This document shows positions 1 through 8,179 of a DNA stretch of 13,278 bases, piece after piece; position 1 is the first letter of the stretch, and the number at the start of each line of letters is the position of its first letter. The notes beneath the pieces are model-generated. The model was not told the DNA's origin, ran no database searches, and was given only the letters and a program-made list of their open reading frames with translations. The position numbers and the translations under genes are program-made. Source of the DNA: Prevotellaceae bacterium (GTDB lineage: Bacteria; Bacteroidota; Bacteroidia; Bacteroidales; UBA932); the NCBI GenBank assembly GCA_031278135.1, contig JAITKY010000205.1:1-13278 (forward strand). The letters are read 5' to 3'.

Positions 1-14
1 CCAGTTTTTGTTTT

Positions 15-48
15 TTTGCGGCGGATAGAAAATATTTTTATACTTTTG
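15..48 (+). promoter_or_regulatory. Candidate Bacteroidota promoter for the moxR-murE unit
   Basis: TACTTTTG at 41-48 matches the Bacteroidota -7 consensus TAnnTTTG exactly. A TTTG at 15-18 could be the -33 element, with 22 bp between the boxes, which is at the long end. Transcription would start near 54 and leave a leader of about 50 nt before the ATG at 105. The surroundings are very A/T rich, so the -33 box alone carries little weight. Confidence 0.5.
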
Positions 49-104
49 CAAAAAATTTTTTGATAATAATTATAAAAAAGAATTGACATATTAAAGTATA
101 AGTA

Positions 105-1100
105 ATGAATGAGACAGTAAACATTAAAGAACTGAATGAGAAGATACAACGGGAAAGTTCTTTTGTAGAGATGATAAATCTCGAAATGAGTAAAGTTATT
201 GTAGGACAGAAACATCTATCCGAATCGCTTCTTATTGGAATGTTGTCCGACGGGCACATACTTTTGGAAGGAGTGCCGGGATTGGCGAAGACTTTGGCGA
301 TTACAACGCTGTCGAAAACTATCAACGCAAAATTTTCACGAGTACAGTTTACGCCCGATCTTTTGCCGGCCGACCTTATAGGGACGCTTATTTACAGCCA
401 AAAGACAGAAACCTTTTCGGTGCGTCAGGGACCGATATTTGCGAATTTTGTTTTAGCCGACGAAATCAATCGTTCTCCGGCGAAAGTGCAAAGCGCTCTG
501 CTTGAGGCTATGCAGGAACATCAGGTTACTATCGGCGACAATACTTACAAACTTCCGCAACCATTTTTGGTTATGGCAACGCAAAACCCTATCGAACAGG
601 AAGGAACATATCCTTTACCCGAAGCGCAGGTCGATCGTTTTCTGCTGAAAGTTGTGGTTACATATCCCGAAAAGGCGGAAGAAATGCAAATCATTCGTCA
701 AAATATAGCGGGAGGACTTCCTCAATCTCAACCTGTTGTCAATCCCGAACAGATTATTCGCGCACGCGAGATTGTCCGTGAAGTTTACATGGACGAAAAA
801 ATCGAACGTTATATTGTTGATATTGTGTTTGCGACACGTAATCCCGACGACTACAAGTTGAATAAAATCACACCACTGATTTCGTATGGAGCGTCGCCGC
901 GTGCAAGTATCAGTCTGGCAATAGCATCGAAAGCCTACGCCTTCATCAAACGCAGAGGATATGTTATTCCCGAAGATGTGCGGACGATTTGCTACGATGT
1001 TATGCGACACCGTATTGGTCTTACTTACGAAGCAGAAGCCGAAAACGTTACGACTGTCGATATTATTACGTCGATATTGAACGCAGTAGAAGTGCCGTAG
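105..1100 (+). CDS. MoxR-family AAA+ ATPase
   Basis: Cytoplasmic AAA+ ATPase of the MoxR branch, a family thought to act as chaperones that remodel or activate partner proteins, often von Willebrand A-domain proteins. The 331 residues are full length. The Walker A loop is GVPGLAKT (residues 56-63), with the Ala before Lys typical of MoxR proteins. Walker B is VLADE (116-120), sensor 1 lies in ATQNP (158-162), the EAQVDRF box at 173-179 supplies a conserved Arg, and sensor 2 is GASPRAS (262-268). The ATG at 105 follows an A/T-rich leader without Shine-Dalgarno, usual for Bacteroidota. In this phylum moxR is normally followed by DUF58 and Bat/VWA genes. Here the stop codon directly abuts murE, so the usual partners are absent downstream and the client cannot be read from context. 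The family call is firm; the cellular role is unknown. Confidence 0.95.
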   Translation: MNETVNIKELNEKIQRESSFVEMINLEMSKVIVGQKHLSESLLIGMLSDGHILLEGVPGLAKTLAITTLSKTINAKFSRVQFTPDLLPADLIGTLIYSQKTETFSVRQGPIFANFVLADEINRSPAKVQSALLEAMQEHQVTIGDNTYKLPQPFLVMATQNPIEQEGTYPLPEAQVDRFLLKVVVTYPEKAEEMQIIRQNIAGGLPQSQPVVNPEQIIRAREIVREVYMDEKIERYIVDIVFATRNPDDYKLNKITPLISYGASPRASISLAIASKAYAFIKRRGYVIPEDVRTICYDVMRHRIGLTYEAEAENVTTVDIITSILNAVEVP

Positions 1101-2552
1101 ATGATGAAATTAAAGGAATTATTAATCAACACGGGAGTTCTCGGAATATCCGGTAACGACGATATTGATATTTCCGGATTAAGTTTCGATTCGAGGAATA
1201 TTTCGTTGAATTTCATGTTTTTTGCTATCACAGGGGCAAAAGTCGATGGTCACAGTTTTATCGATGCCGCAATCGCAAACGGCGCAAAAGCTGTTGTGTG
1301 TGAGATATTGCCTGAGATTAGAAACGAAAACGTCTGTTATATAAAAGTAAAATCATCGGGACACGCATTGGGTGAAATCGCAAACATATTTTACGGCGAG
1401 CCGTCGAAAAAACTTCGATTGATCGGAATCACAGGCACAAACGGGAAAACCACCACAGCAACCCTTTTGTACCGCCTGTTTAAGGATTTAGGATACAAAA
1501 CTGGACTGCTTTCGACAATCGCAATATACATCGACAATCGTGAAATCGAAACCACACATACAACCCCCGACGCCATCACAATTAACAGTGTATTAAGCAA
1601 AATGGTAGAATGTGGATGCGATTACTGTTTTATGGAAGTGAGCTCACATTCCGTCGTGCAAGGGCGAATTGCCGGATTGGAGTTTAAAGGCGGAATTTTT
1701 TCGAATATCACTCACGATCACCTTGATTATCACATAACTTTCGACGAATACATCAAAGCAAAAAAAGGATTTTTCGATTCGTTGGGCAAAGACGCTTTTG
1801 CGCTTGTAAATACCGACGACCGAAATGCTAAAATCATGGTACAGAATACTAAAGCCAGAGTAAAAACGTATGCACTTATGTCGCCTGCGGATTTTATGTG
1901 CGGACTTGTGGAATATTCGTTCGAAGGCATGCTCCTGCATATCGACGGAATGGACATCTCGGTGAATTTTGTAGGACGATTCAATGTAAGTAACTTGCTC
2001 GCTGTATATGCCACTGCTGTGCTTTTGGGCGCCGAAAAAAACGAAATCCTGAAGGAACTGAGTAAAATGACGCCTGTCGCAGGACGGTTCGACAGTGTCA
2101 GATTACCCTCGGGAGCCATTGCGATAATCGATTATGCTCATACGCCCGACGCTCTCAAAAATGTTCTGGACACAATAAACGACATCCGGCGTTACGATGG
2201 AAAACTTATTACTGTTGTCGGCTGCGGAGGAAATCGCGACAAAACAAAACGTCCGGAAATGGCGCGTATCGGTGTAGAAAACAGCGATAAACTGATTCTC
2301 ACTTCCGACAATCCGCGTTTCGAAAAACCCGGAGATATTATCGAAGATATGAAAGCAGGTCTGGACTCTGCCCAGCTGTCGCAAACGCTGTGCATCGTCA
2401 ATCGGAAAGAAGCCATCAAAACAGCGTTGGCGATTGCAAATAAAGGAGATATAATCCTAATTGCCGGGAAAGGTCACGAAAATTATCAGGAAATCGAAGG
2501 CGTCAAACACCATTTCGACGACAAGGAAATTGTATTGGATTTACAATCGTAA
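1101..2552 (+). CDS. murE: UDP-MurNAc-L-Ala-D-Glu:meso-diaminopimelate ligase (MurE)
   Basis: Cytoplasmic ATP-dependent ligase that adds the third stem-peptide residue to UDP-MurNAc-L-Ala-D-Glu during peptidoglycan synthesis. All three Mur-ligase domains are present in 483 residues, a normal length. The ATP loop is GTNGKTT (112-118). EVSSH (179-183) and FSNITHDHLDYH (200-211) are the central-domain signatures. The AKK at 220-222 holds the Lys expected to be carbamylated. AGRFD (327-331) opens the C-terminal domain. DNPR (403-406) is the motif associated with meso-diaminopimelate rather than lysine, and GKGHE (456-460) also fits. The ATG at 1101 follows the MoxR stop with no gap; a second ATG at 1104 is an equally possible start. 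Translation is probably coupled to moxR. The usual ftsI, mraY and murD neighbours are missing. The 3' end runs to within 1 nt of the opposing protease stop. Confidence 0.95.
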   Translation: MMKLKELLINTGVLGISGNDDIDISGLSFDSRNISLNFMFFAITGAKVDGHSFIDAAIANGAKAVVCEILPEIRNENVCYIKVKSSGHALGEIANIFYGEPSKKLRLIGITGTNGKTTTATLLYRLFKDLGYKTGLLSTIAIYIDNREIETTHTTPDAITINSVLSKMVECGCDYCFMEVSSHSVVQGRIAGLEFKGGIFSNITHDHLDYHITFDEYIKAKKGFFDSLGKDAFALVNTDDRNAKIMVQNTKARVKTYALMSPADFMCGLVEYSFEGMLLHIDGMDISVNFVGRFNVSNLLAVYATAVLLGAEKNEILKELSKMTPVAGRFDSVRLPSGAIAIIDYAHTPDALKNVLDTINDIRRYDGKLITVVGCGGNRDKTKRPEMARIGVENSDKLILTSDNPRFEKPGDIIEDMKAGLDSAQLSQTLCIVNRKEAIKTALAIANKGDIILIAGKGHENYQEIEGVKHHFDDKEIVLDLQS

Positions 2553-2553
2553 C

Positions 2554-4221
2554 TTACGGTCTTATCATCAACATCCGGCTTGTGACGTTGTTGATTTCCA
2601 GGTTATGGATATACAGAATATAGATATCCGGATAGAAAGTAGAAGTGTTGATATGCAAGGGACCATGCTTTATGTCGAACTTTCCGGAATACAATAAAAG
2701 TCCTTTTCGCGAGTACAGCGCTACTTTATATTTTCCAGTGGTTACAATATTTTCGGGCGGGTTTTCCACTGTGACGTCGGAAGTATTCACTGACACGCTG
2801 GTTTCCATTGCGTTTTTTGAATACGTCATTTGCAGTTTTTCGTCAACATCGGTATCGACGGACAGATACGCATTTCCGACAGTGATTGTTCCGGGTTCGT
2901 TCTGTACAGTGATAAATTCATTGTTATAATGTTGAATAACAAATGTTTTATCTAACCGTAGAGTATAGTCGCAATCGTACTTACATACACTTATTGAGTG
3001 AGTTATGGGAGGATTGGGATTGATGTCGAAAACAACCTCCTGTCCGATAGCGATCTCCTTGTTGTGATTCCATATGAAGCCCAACAGTTTGGCATTGTCC
3101 ATTACGTGTTTGCATTTTAAAATGTCTTCGTCGGCAATTGTTTTTATATTAACGGTTTTGGCTATCATTTCGTATTTTGTGGTGACTTCGTTGTATTGAA
3201 TATCGATGTCGATATCGATACGCGGCATAATCGTGAGCGCTTTTTTGACGGTGAGCATTCCCAAGTCTGTAGTTATCGTAGCATTGATGTAACCATTTAG
3301 TTCTCTGTTGATTTCGGATGAAACGACCTCAATGGTGTTCACTGTCGAATTCATTTCGACCAAACCCGAATACGTCCATTCTACCGCCGACATATTGGGA
3401 GGCATATTCACTATCTCAAACGAAGTTCCAAGAGGAGAAACAGTGTCACGGCCAACGATTTGGCATTTGCAACTGTCGATCCATTCGATAACCGGATTCA
3501 CTTTGCTGTAAATCGTCAAGCCCGAATTTACGTTTATAGGGCGCGTGTCGGCATGGGTTGTAATTCCTGCTAATACAGGATTTTGCTGGCTGTCGCGAAC
3601 GACGAGAGGACCTCCGCTGTCGCCTTTTCCGCCCATGCCGGTTGCAGTGTCGCCTATCGAAGCAATAGTGTTGCCGGAAAGTATCGATGCGTGGTAAATG
3701 ACATTGGCTTCCTCATGCGATATTATTTTCACATCTACAGCCCTGAGTCTCAATGATTGAGCCGATGCGTCGGGAACTGTTCTGCCCCATCCGTAAACGA
3801 CGGCTTTTGTTCCGGGAGCATATAATGATTCGTCGGCACACGATTTGTAATCAATTGATTGGATATTTTTGCCGAAATTCAGAGGCTCCGACAGTTCGAG
3901 TAGAGTTATATCCCTGTCGGGATGGGAGATAACCCTGTGAACCCTGTGATATTGTCCGGCGTATTCGGATGCGCTTCCAGCATGTACTTCTAAATGATCG
4001 TATTCATAATCAGGCAAATTGTGTGATGCGGTGAGTACAAGATTTTCGGAAATGACAGTTCCCGAACGGTCTAATATTTTTACACCGGCGGAGTTAACGA
4101 TTCTCATGTTTACCGTCCAGGGAGCGTTCTTAATATCAATTTCTTCGCCACCGATTATTTTAGTTTGTGAATAAAACGGAGAAAATATAAAAACAAAAAA
4201 TATCAACAAAAAATATTTCAT
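2554..4221 (-). CDS. Secreted chymotrypsin-fold (S1) serine protease with T9SS-like C-terminal tail
   Basis: Predicted exported serine endopeptidase. I start it at the ATG at 4221 (555 residues), because the slightly longer frame begins at a TTG and the ATG gives a clean signal peptide (Lys2, then a hydrophobic core at 4-17). IIGG (22-25), the new N-terminus of active S1 proteases, comes almost directly after the signal, so the propeptide is only a few residues. The triad is His67 in TASHN, Asp104 in DITLL and Ser202 in GDSGGP. The Cys that normally follows the catalytic His is Asn68, and the residue matching chymotrypsin 189 appears to be Met196 rather than Asp, arguing against trypsin specificity. 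Residues about 255-490 are beta-rich and repeat-free, possibly Ig-like. Residues 496-555 (GKYKVALYS, later DIYILYI, ending SRMLMIRP) resemble a type A T9SS sorting domain. Triad and export are clear; substrate is unknown. Confidence 0.88.
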   Translation of the reverse strand: MKYFLLIFFVFIFSPFYSQTKIIGGEEIDIKNAPWTVNMRIVNSAGVKILDRSGTVISENLVLTASHNLPDYEYDHLEVHAGSASEYAGQYHRVHRVISHPDRDITLLELSEPLNFGKNIQSIDYKSCADESLYAPGTKAVVYGWGRTVPDASAQSLRLRAVDVKIISHEEANVIYHASILSGNTIASIGDTATGMGGKGDSGGPLVVRDSQQNPVLAGITTHADTRPINVNSGLTIYSKVNPVIEWIDSCKCQIVGRDTVSPLGTSFEIVNMPPNMSAVEWTYSGLVEMNSTVNTIEVVSSEINRELNGYINATITTDLGMLTVKKALTIMPRIDIDIDIQYNEVTTKYEMIAKTVNIKTIADEDILKCKHVMDNAKLLGFIWNHNKEIAIGQEVVFDINPNPPITHSISVCKYDCDYTLRLDKTFVIQHYNNEFITVQNEPGTITVGNAYLSVDTDVDEKLQMTYSKNAMETSVSVNTSDVTVENPPENIVTTGKYKVALYSRKGLLLYSGKFDIKHGPLHINTSTFYPDIYILYIHNLEINNVTSRMLMIRP

Positions 4222-4248
4222 GATAAACAACTTTTTTTTAGGATTTTA

Positions 4249-4281
4249 GATACGGGGGAGCGAGAACAAATCCCCCGAATC
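4249..4281. other. GC-rich inverted repeat in the protease leader
   Basis: CGGGGGA at 4253-4259 pairs with TCCCCCG at 4271-4277 around an 11-nt loop. Beyond one A/A mismatch the stem continues with GAT (4249-4251) and ATC (4279-4281). It stands out in very A/T-rich DNA and lies 28 nt upstream of the protease ATG. No T-run follows on the minus strand, so it does not look like a terminator there. It could be a protein-binding site, a leader hairpin that affects protease mRNA stability or translation, or a weak terminator on the plus strand. Confidence 0.5.
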
Positions 4282-4377
4282 TTAATCCAAATTTTTATAA
4301 AAAGAAGTATCCACTTAAATGAACTCTCTTAAAAAACATTTTATAACTCTGCAAAAATTAACAAACTAATATGCCAT

Positions 4378-4411
4378 TTTGTTTTTATATTGATTTTTAT
4401 GTATAAATTTG
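4378..4411 (+). promoter_or_regulatory. Possible upstream second promoter for upp
   Basis: TAAATTTG at 4404-4411 fits TAnnTTTG, and TTTG at 4378-4381 lies 22 bp upstream. This would give a leader of about 100 nt ahead of upp. The region is almost all A/T, so a chance match is quite possible, and the site at 4478-4506 is the better candidate. Confidence 0.25.
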
Positions 4412-4477
4412 ATCGATTATATTATTCTGTTTATATGCAAAATACAATAAAAAAAACGTTCAAAAATGATTTTTTTA

Positions 4478-4506
4478 TTGGAAATCGAATAAAACAAGTA
4501 TATTTG
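4478..4506 (+). promoter_or_regulatory. Candidate promoter for upp-SNF2
   Basis: TATATTTG at 4499-4506 matches the Bacteroidota -7 box TAnnTTTG, with TTG at 4478-4480 placed 18 bp upstream as the -33 element. Transcription would begin at about 4511-4514, only a few bases before the first possible upp ATG at 4518. Either the mRNA is nearly leaderless or the in-frame ATG at 4536 is the true start. Confidence 0.5.
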
Positions 4507-4517
4507 CTCTCACAAAT

Positions 4518-5186
4518 ATGATAAAATTAAAAAAAATGTTACGTGAATTAGGTAAACAAAACAGTATCCTCAATCGCTTCATTGCCGAAATGAGGGACAT
4601 TAACATTCAGAAAGACAGTATGCGTTTTCGCAGAAATCTTGAACGTGTCGGCGAAATTTTCGCTCACGAAATCAGCAAGGAATTGGACTACGAACTCGTT
4701 CAGGTTCAGACGCCTCTGGGCATTGCGGATGTCGCTCTTCCGAAAAATAAAATGGCGCTTGCTGTGATTATCAGGGCAGGATTGCCATTGCATCAGGGGA
4801 TGTTGAATTATTTCGACACTGCCGACAATGCTTTTATTATGGCAAACCGTAAGTATGGCAAAGACAATAAGTTCTCGATGCAAATCGAACTCATTTCGTG
4901 TCCTTCGCTGGATAAGAAAGTGCTGGTCATCTGCGAACCTATGTTAGCCACAGGCGAATCGATCAATTTGGTTTACAATGTGTTGAAAAAGAAAGGTCAG
5001 CCTTTGCACACGCACATTGTTGCTCCGATAGCGAGCCGCGACGGAGTGGATTATATTATCCAACACATGTTTCCCGAAGATGTAACTCTCTGGGTTGGCG
5101 CTATTGACGAAGAACTTACTCTCAAATCGTACATCATCCCTGGACTTGGCGATGCCGGCGATTTGGCGTATGGTAGTAAAGCATAG
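4518..5186 (+). CDS. upp: Uracil phosphoribosyltransferase
   Basis: Cytoplasmic pyrimidine-salvage enzyme that makes UMP and pyrophosphate from uracil and PRPP. The PRPP loop is EPMLATGES (140-148); the family norm is DPMLATGxS, so the first acidic residue is Glu instead of Asp, a conservative change. The uracil-binding tail PGLGDAGDLAYG (208-219) is intact, and the N-terminal QKDSMRFRRNLERVGE segment is typical of the family. From the first ATG the protein is 222 residues, slightly long. The ATG at 4536 (Met7) would give 216 residues beginning MLRELGKQNS, which fits both the family and the promoter ending at 4506; 4518 is kept as the outer limit. The SNF2 gene follows after 14 nt, suggesting co-transcription. 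Function is assigned with high confidence, the start less so. Confidence 0.93.
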   Translation: MIKLKKMLRELGKQNSILNRFIAEMRDINIQKDSMRFRRNLERVGEIFAHEISKELDYELVQVQTPLGIADVALPKNKMALAVIIRAGLPLHQGMLNYFDTADNAFIMANRKYGKDNKFSMQIELISCPSLDKKVLVICEPMLATGESINLVYNVLKKKGQPLHTHIVAPIASRDGVDYIIQHMFPEDVTLWVGAIDEELTLKSYIIPGLGDAGDLAYGSKA

Positions 5187-5200
5187 ATTTTTACAGGTAG

Positions 5201-8050
5201 ATGTCTGAACAATTTATAGTTTGCCTGATTGAAAATCCTGTTTGGGGATATATCTTGCAGCCGGTTCTGGTTCGGGAAACAGAATATGACGCACTGCAAA
5301 TCTGCGAAATTATTGAAAACGAATCGTCGTGTTATGCGTCGCTTACCGCCAAACAGAAGGCTATAGTTGCTCATTACGGAAAATATACCGAAAAGACTTT
5401 GATGAAAAACTTTTCGAAAGAAAAATATATTAACGATTTCCGCGAAAAAATTACACCTCAAAAGATTGAGCATTTTATACGTCCGGTTATCGAATCGAAT
5501 CATCGAAAAATCGTCGCTTTAATCAGAGAAGCAAATATTCCGGTTTATTTCCGCGAACGGATGAAAACCCGTAATTTGCACGATTCGAACAGAATATCGG
5601 TGTCGGCGGTCGATTCAGACATTATTTTTAATTTCTTCAAAGAGGATTCCGGAGACCTGATTTATTATATCCAGGTCAAATCCGAAAACGGGATTATCAA
5701 TCTGAAATCGAATTTTTTTGCCGTCGTATGTAACGAACCGGCGATTGTGGTACTCGACAATAAATTGTTTACGTTCAATGATATTGACGCTAAAAAATTG
5801 CAGCCGTTCATCACAAAGAATTATATCCGGGTACATGCAGCATCGTATAAGACATATCTCGAAAAATTTGTTGTCAACTGTGTGAAAAAATACGAGGTAA
5901 AAGCCACAGGATTAGAAATAAACGATGTCGATCCTCAAAAACGGGCATTGCTGAATCTGATTTGCAATTTGAATATGTCACCTGTTTTGCATCTGAGTTT
6001 TAGATACAACAGAAAGGTTTTTCAACCGGATGATTTTTCGACGCAATATATCGTTTACACTGAAGACAGGTTGTGGGACACTGTTATCAATCGCTATCGT
6101 CGTGATAAACAGTGGGAAAACTTGATTATCGACTTGTTGCTGGCAAACGGACTGAAACAGTCGGACGGCTGCAATTTTTACGCCGAGACAGATGAAAACG
6201 CTGATTATACTGGAAAAGTAAGCGCAATCATCAATTGGATACGTTCGCACAGCGCTGTGATGAAGATGTTTGAACTTTCGCAGTCGATATATAAAAAAAC
6301 TTATTACACCGGTAAAATTGAGACTGTTACGCATATCGGCAGAAAACAGGATTGGTTCGATGTGCACTGTATGGTGGTTTTCGACAATTTCAAGATACCG
6401 TTCAGCAATTTCCGCAATTACATTCTTGAGGGCATTCGCGAATATGTGTTGCCCGACCAAACGGTTGTTATTCTGCCCGATGAATGGTTTGCTTACTTTC
6501 AGGATATCATGTATTTCGGGAAAAAATCGGGAGACAATATCCGTATTGATCGGTATCATTTCAAATTGCTCGACACTTTTAATACATCGGAAGAAATGGC
6601 TGTCGAAAACTTTGATTCTTACGAAAATATCCCCGTACCCGCCGAAATTCAATGCGAACTGTATAATTATCAGAAAAAAGGATTTTTGTGGTTGGTACAT
6701 CTCTACAAAAACAAATTTGGCGGATGTCTTGCCGACGATATGGGACTCGGAAAAACGCTGCAAACGATTGTACTTCTGCAATATATTGCCAACGAACATG
6801 GCACTGAACATCCTGTGTCGCTGATTGTTGTGCCCACTTCGCTGCTGTTTAACTGGCAAAATGAGTTGAAACGTTTTGCGCCTTTGTTGCGCGTATATCC
6901 TTACGCTCGACGCAACAGGTTGAAGGATAAGACTACGGTCTCTGTTTTTTCGCACTACGACGTGATAATCACCACTTATGTGACGCTCCGGAACGATATT
7001 GACATATTCGCTTCCTTCATGTTTCATCATTTGATTCTCGACGAAAGCCAATATATTAAAAACCCTGAATCGCAGACGTATAAGGCGGTACGAAAGGTTA
7101 CGGCGCAATATAAACTCTCGCTGACCGGTACGCCTGTCGAAAATTCTCTCACCGACTTATGGGCGCAATTCAATATTATCAACGAAGGAATGTTGGGGAG
7201 TTATTCTTCGTTCAAAAAACGTTACATCAACCCGATCAAGCAAGAAAACGAACAGCAGGAACAGGCTTTATTACGTATAATACAACCGTTTATGTTGCGC
7301 CGTACAAAAAGCGAAGTCGCTCCGGAACTGCCTCCGCTCACCGAAGAAACAGTCTATTGTGACATGAGCGACGAACAGTCCGAATATTACGAAATCGAAA
7401 AAAGTAAAATCCGTAATAATCTGATTTCCGGCGAATTTATAGCCGATCCTCAAAAAATACAGTTTATCGCTCTGCAAGGTTTGACGCGGTTGCGATTGCT
7501 TGCAAATCATCCCCGTTTTGTCGATGAAGACTACACGGGCAGTTCGGGAAAATTCGAACAAGTGATTATGTATATCGAAGGATTAATTGCTGAAAACCAC
7601 AAAGTGTTGATTTTTTCGTCGTTTGTGCGGCATTTGAGTCTTTTTTCCGAATATTTCGACAGTCAGAATCGTAAATATGCGTGGTTGTCGGGCACAACTG
7701 TCGATCGTGAACACGAAATCTCCCGGTTCCTCAATGAGGATGACATCAATTGTTTTTTTATCTCGTTAAAAGCCGGAGGGGTAGGGTTGAATCTCTCTGT
7801 TGCCGATTATGTTTTTATTCTTGATCCATGGTGGAATCCGGCAGCCGAAATGCAGGCTATCAGTCGTTCACACCGCCTCGGACAAAGCAAAAATGTGATG
7901 GTTTACCGTTTTATTTCTACGAAAACAATCGAAGAAAAAATCCGCCATCTACAGGAAAGTAAATCAAAATTAGCCGATAAATTTGTCACGTCCGCCAATC
8001 CTTTGAATATTATGAACAAAGAAGAAATCGAAGAACTGTTTGAAAATTGA
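5201..8050 (+). CDS. SNF2-family DEAD/DEAH-box helicase (Rad54/RapA-like ATPase)
   Basis: Double-stranded-DNA translocase of helicase superfamily 2, SNF2 branch. The C-terminal half has the full motor: motif I DDMGLGKT (512-519), motif II DESQ (614-617, the DExQ form common in bacterial members), motif III LTGTPVEN (641-648), the second RecA lobe with SLKAGGVGLNLS (855-866), DPWWNPAAE (875-883) and motif VI with SRSHRLGQ (888-895). Residues 1-480 are a long N-terminal region. I recognise no zinc-binding SWIM motif there (no CxC...CxH pattern), so its role is unassigned. Bacterial relatives are linked to transcription recycling or DNA repair, but nothing here decides between these. The ATG at 5201 lies 14 nt after the upp stop. 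A terminator-like hairpin follows at 8097. No methylase or nuclease partner adjoins it on the same strand, so a DISARM-like or other defence role is not supported. Confidence 0.93.
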   Translation: MSEQFIVCLIENPVWGYILQPVLVRETEYDALQICEIIENESSCYASLTAKQKAIVAHYGKYTEKTLMKNFSKEKYINDFREKITPQKIEHFIRPVIESNHRKIVALIREANIPVYFRERMKTRNLHDSNRISVSAVDSDIIFNFFKEDSGDLIYYIQVKSENGIINLKSNFFAVVCNEPAIVVLDNKLFTFNDIDAKKLQPFITKNYIRVHAASYKTYLEKFVVNCVKKYEVKATGLEINDVDPQKRALLNLICNLNMSPVLHLSFRYNRKVFQPDDFSTQYIVYTEDRLWDTVINRYRRDKQWENLIIDLLLANGLKQSDGCNFYAETDENADYTGKVSAIINWIRSHSAVMKMFELSQSIYKKTYYTGKIETVTHIGRKQDWFDVHCMVVFDNFKIPFSNFRNYILEGIREYVLPDQTVVILPDEWFAYFQDIMYFGKKSGDNIRIDRYHFKLLDTFNTSEEMAVENFDSYENIPVPAEIQCELYNYQKKGFLWLVHLYKNKFGGCLADDMGLGKTLQTIVLLQYIANEHGTEHPVSLIVVPTSLLFNWQNELKRFAPLLRVYPYARRNRLKDKTTVSVFSHYDVIITTYVTLRNDIDIFASFMFHHLILDESQYIKNPESQTYKAVRKVTAQYKLSLTGTPVENSLTDLWAQFNIINEGMLGSYSSFKKRYINPIKQENEQQEQALLRIIQPFMLRRTKSEVAPELPPLTEETVYCDMSDEQSEYYEIEKSKIRNNLISGEFIADPQKIQFIALQGLTRLRLLANHPRFVDEDYTGSSGKFEQVIMYIEGLIAENHKVLIFSSFVRHLSLFSEYFDSQNRKYAWLSGTTVDREHEISRFLNEDDINCFFISLKAGGVGLNLSVADYVFILDPWWNPAAEMQAISRSHRLGQSKNVMVYRFISTKTIEEKIRHLQESKSKLADKFVTSANPLNIMNKEEIEELFEN

Positions 8051-8090
8051 GGCTCTGGAAAAATACGATAGACGTTTCGGAAAATACGGC

Positions 8091-8130
8091 AAAAAAACAG
8101 AATCCACGATATTTCGTGTGATGCTGTTTT
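8091..8130. terminator. Bidirectional terminator between convergent genes
   Basis: ACAGAATCCACGA (8097-8109) and TCGTGTGATGCTGT (8114-8127) form a hairpin with one mismatch, one bulge and a TATT loop. On the plus strand the stem is followed by a short T-run (through 8130) for the SNF2 unit. On the minus strand it is followed by seven T (A-run at 8091-8097) for the Rpn gene. The position, 47 nt past the SNF2 stop and about 44 nt past the Rpn stop, suits a shared terminator. Confidence 0.7.
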
Positions 8131-8131
8131 G

Positions 8132-8179
8132 CCTTCCATTCCGGAATAGTCGGTAAAGATACTCAAATCGCTATTCTGT
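8132..8179 (-). repeat. Copy 2 of a 48-bp imperfect direct repeat, spanning the Rpn stop
   Basis: This 48-bp segment matches 8337-8384 at 44 of 48 positions, 205 bp away in the same orientation. Read on the minus strand it would encode QN-DLSIFTDYS-MEG, but where the upstream copy has CAG (Gln) it has TAG, which is the stop of the Rpn gene. Most of the copy therefore lies beyond the coding region as a vestige, ending against the terminator hairpin. Confidence 0.85.

Noticed and set aside
4352..4360. Minus-strand TAATTTTTG as protease promoter
   Set aside because: It has one base too many between TA and TTTG compared with TAnnTTTG, and no -33 box is visible at the right distance; too weak to list as a feature.
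5978..7108. 376-residue open frame on the minus strand opposite the SNF2 gene
   Set aside because: It lies wholly within a well-supported helicase gene, has no recognisable domain, and low stop density in this frame is explained by the codon use of the sense gene.
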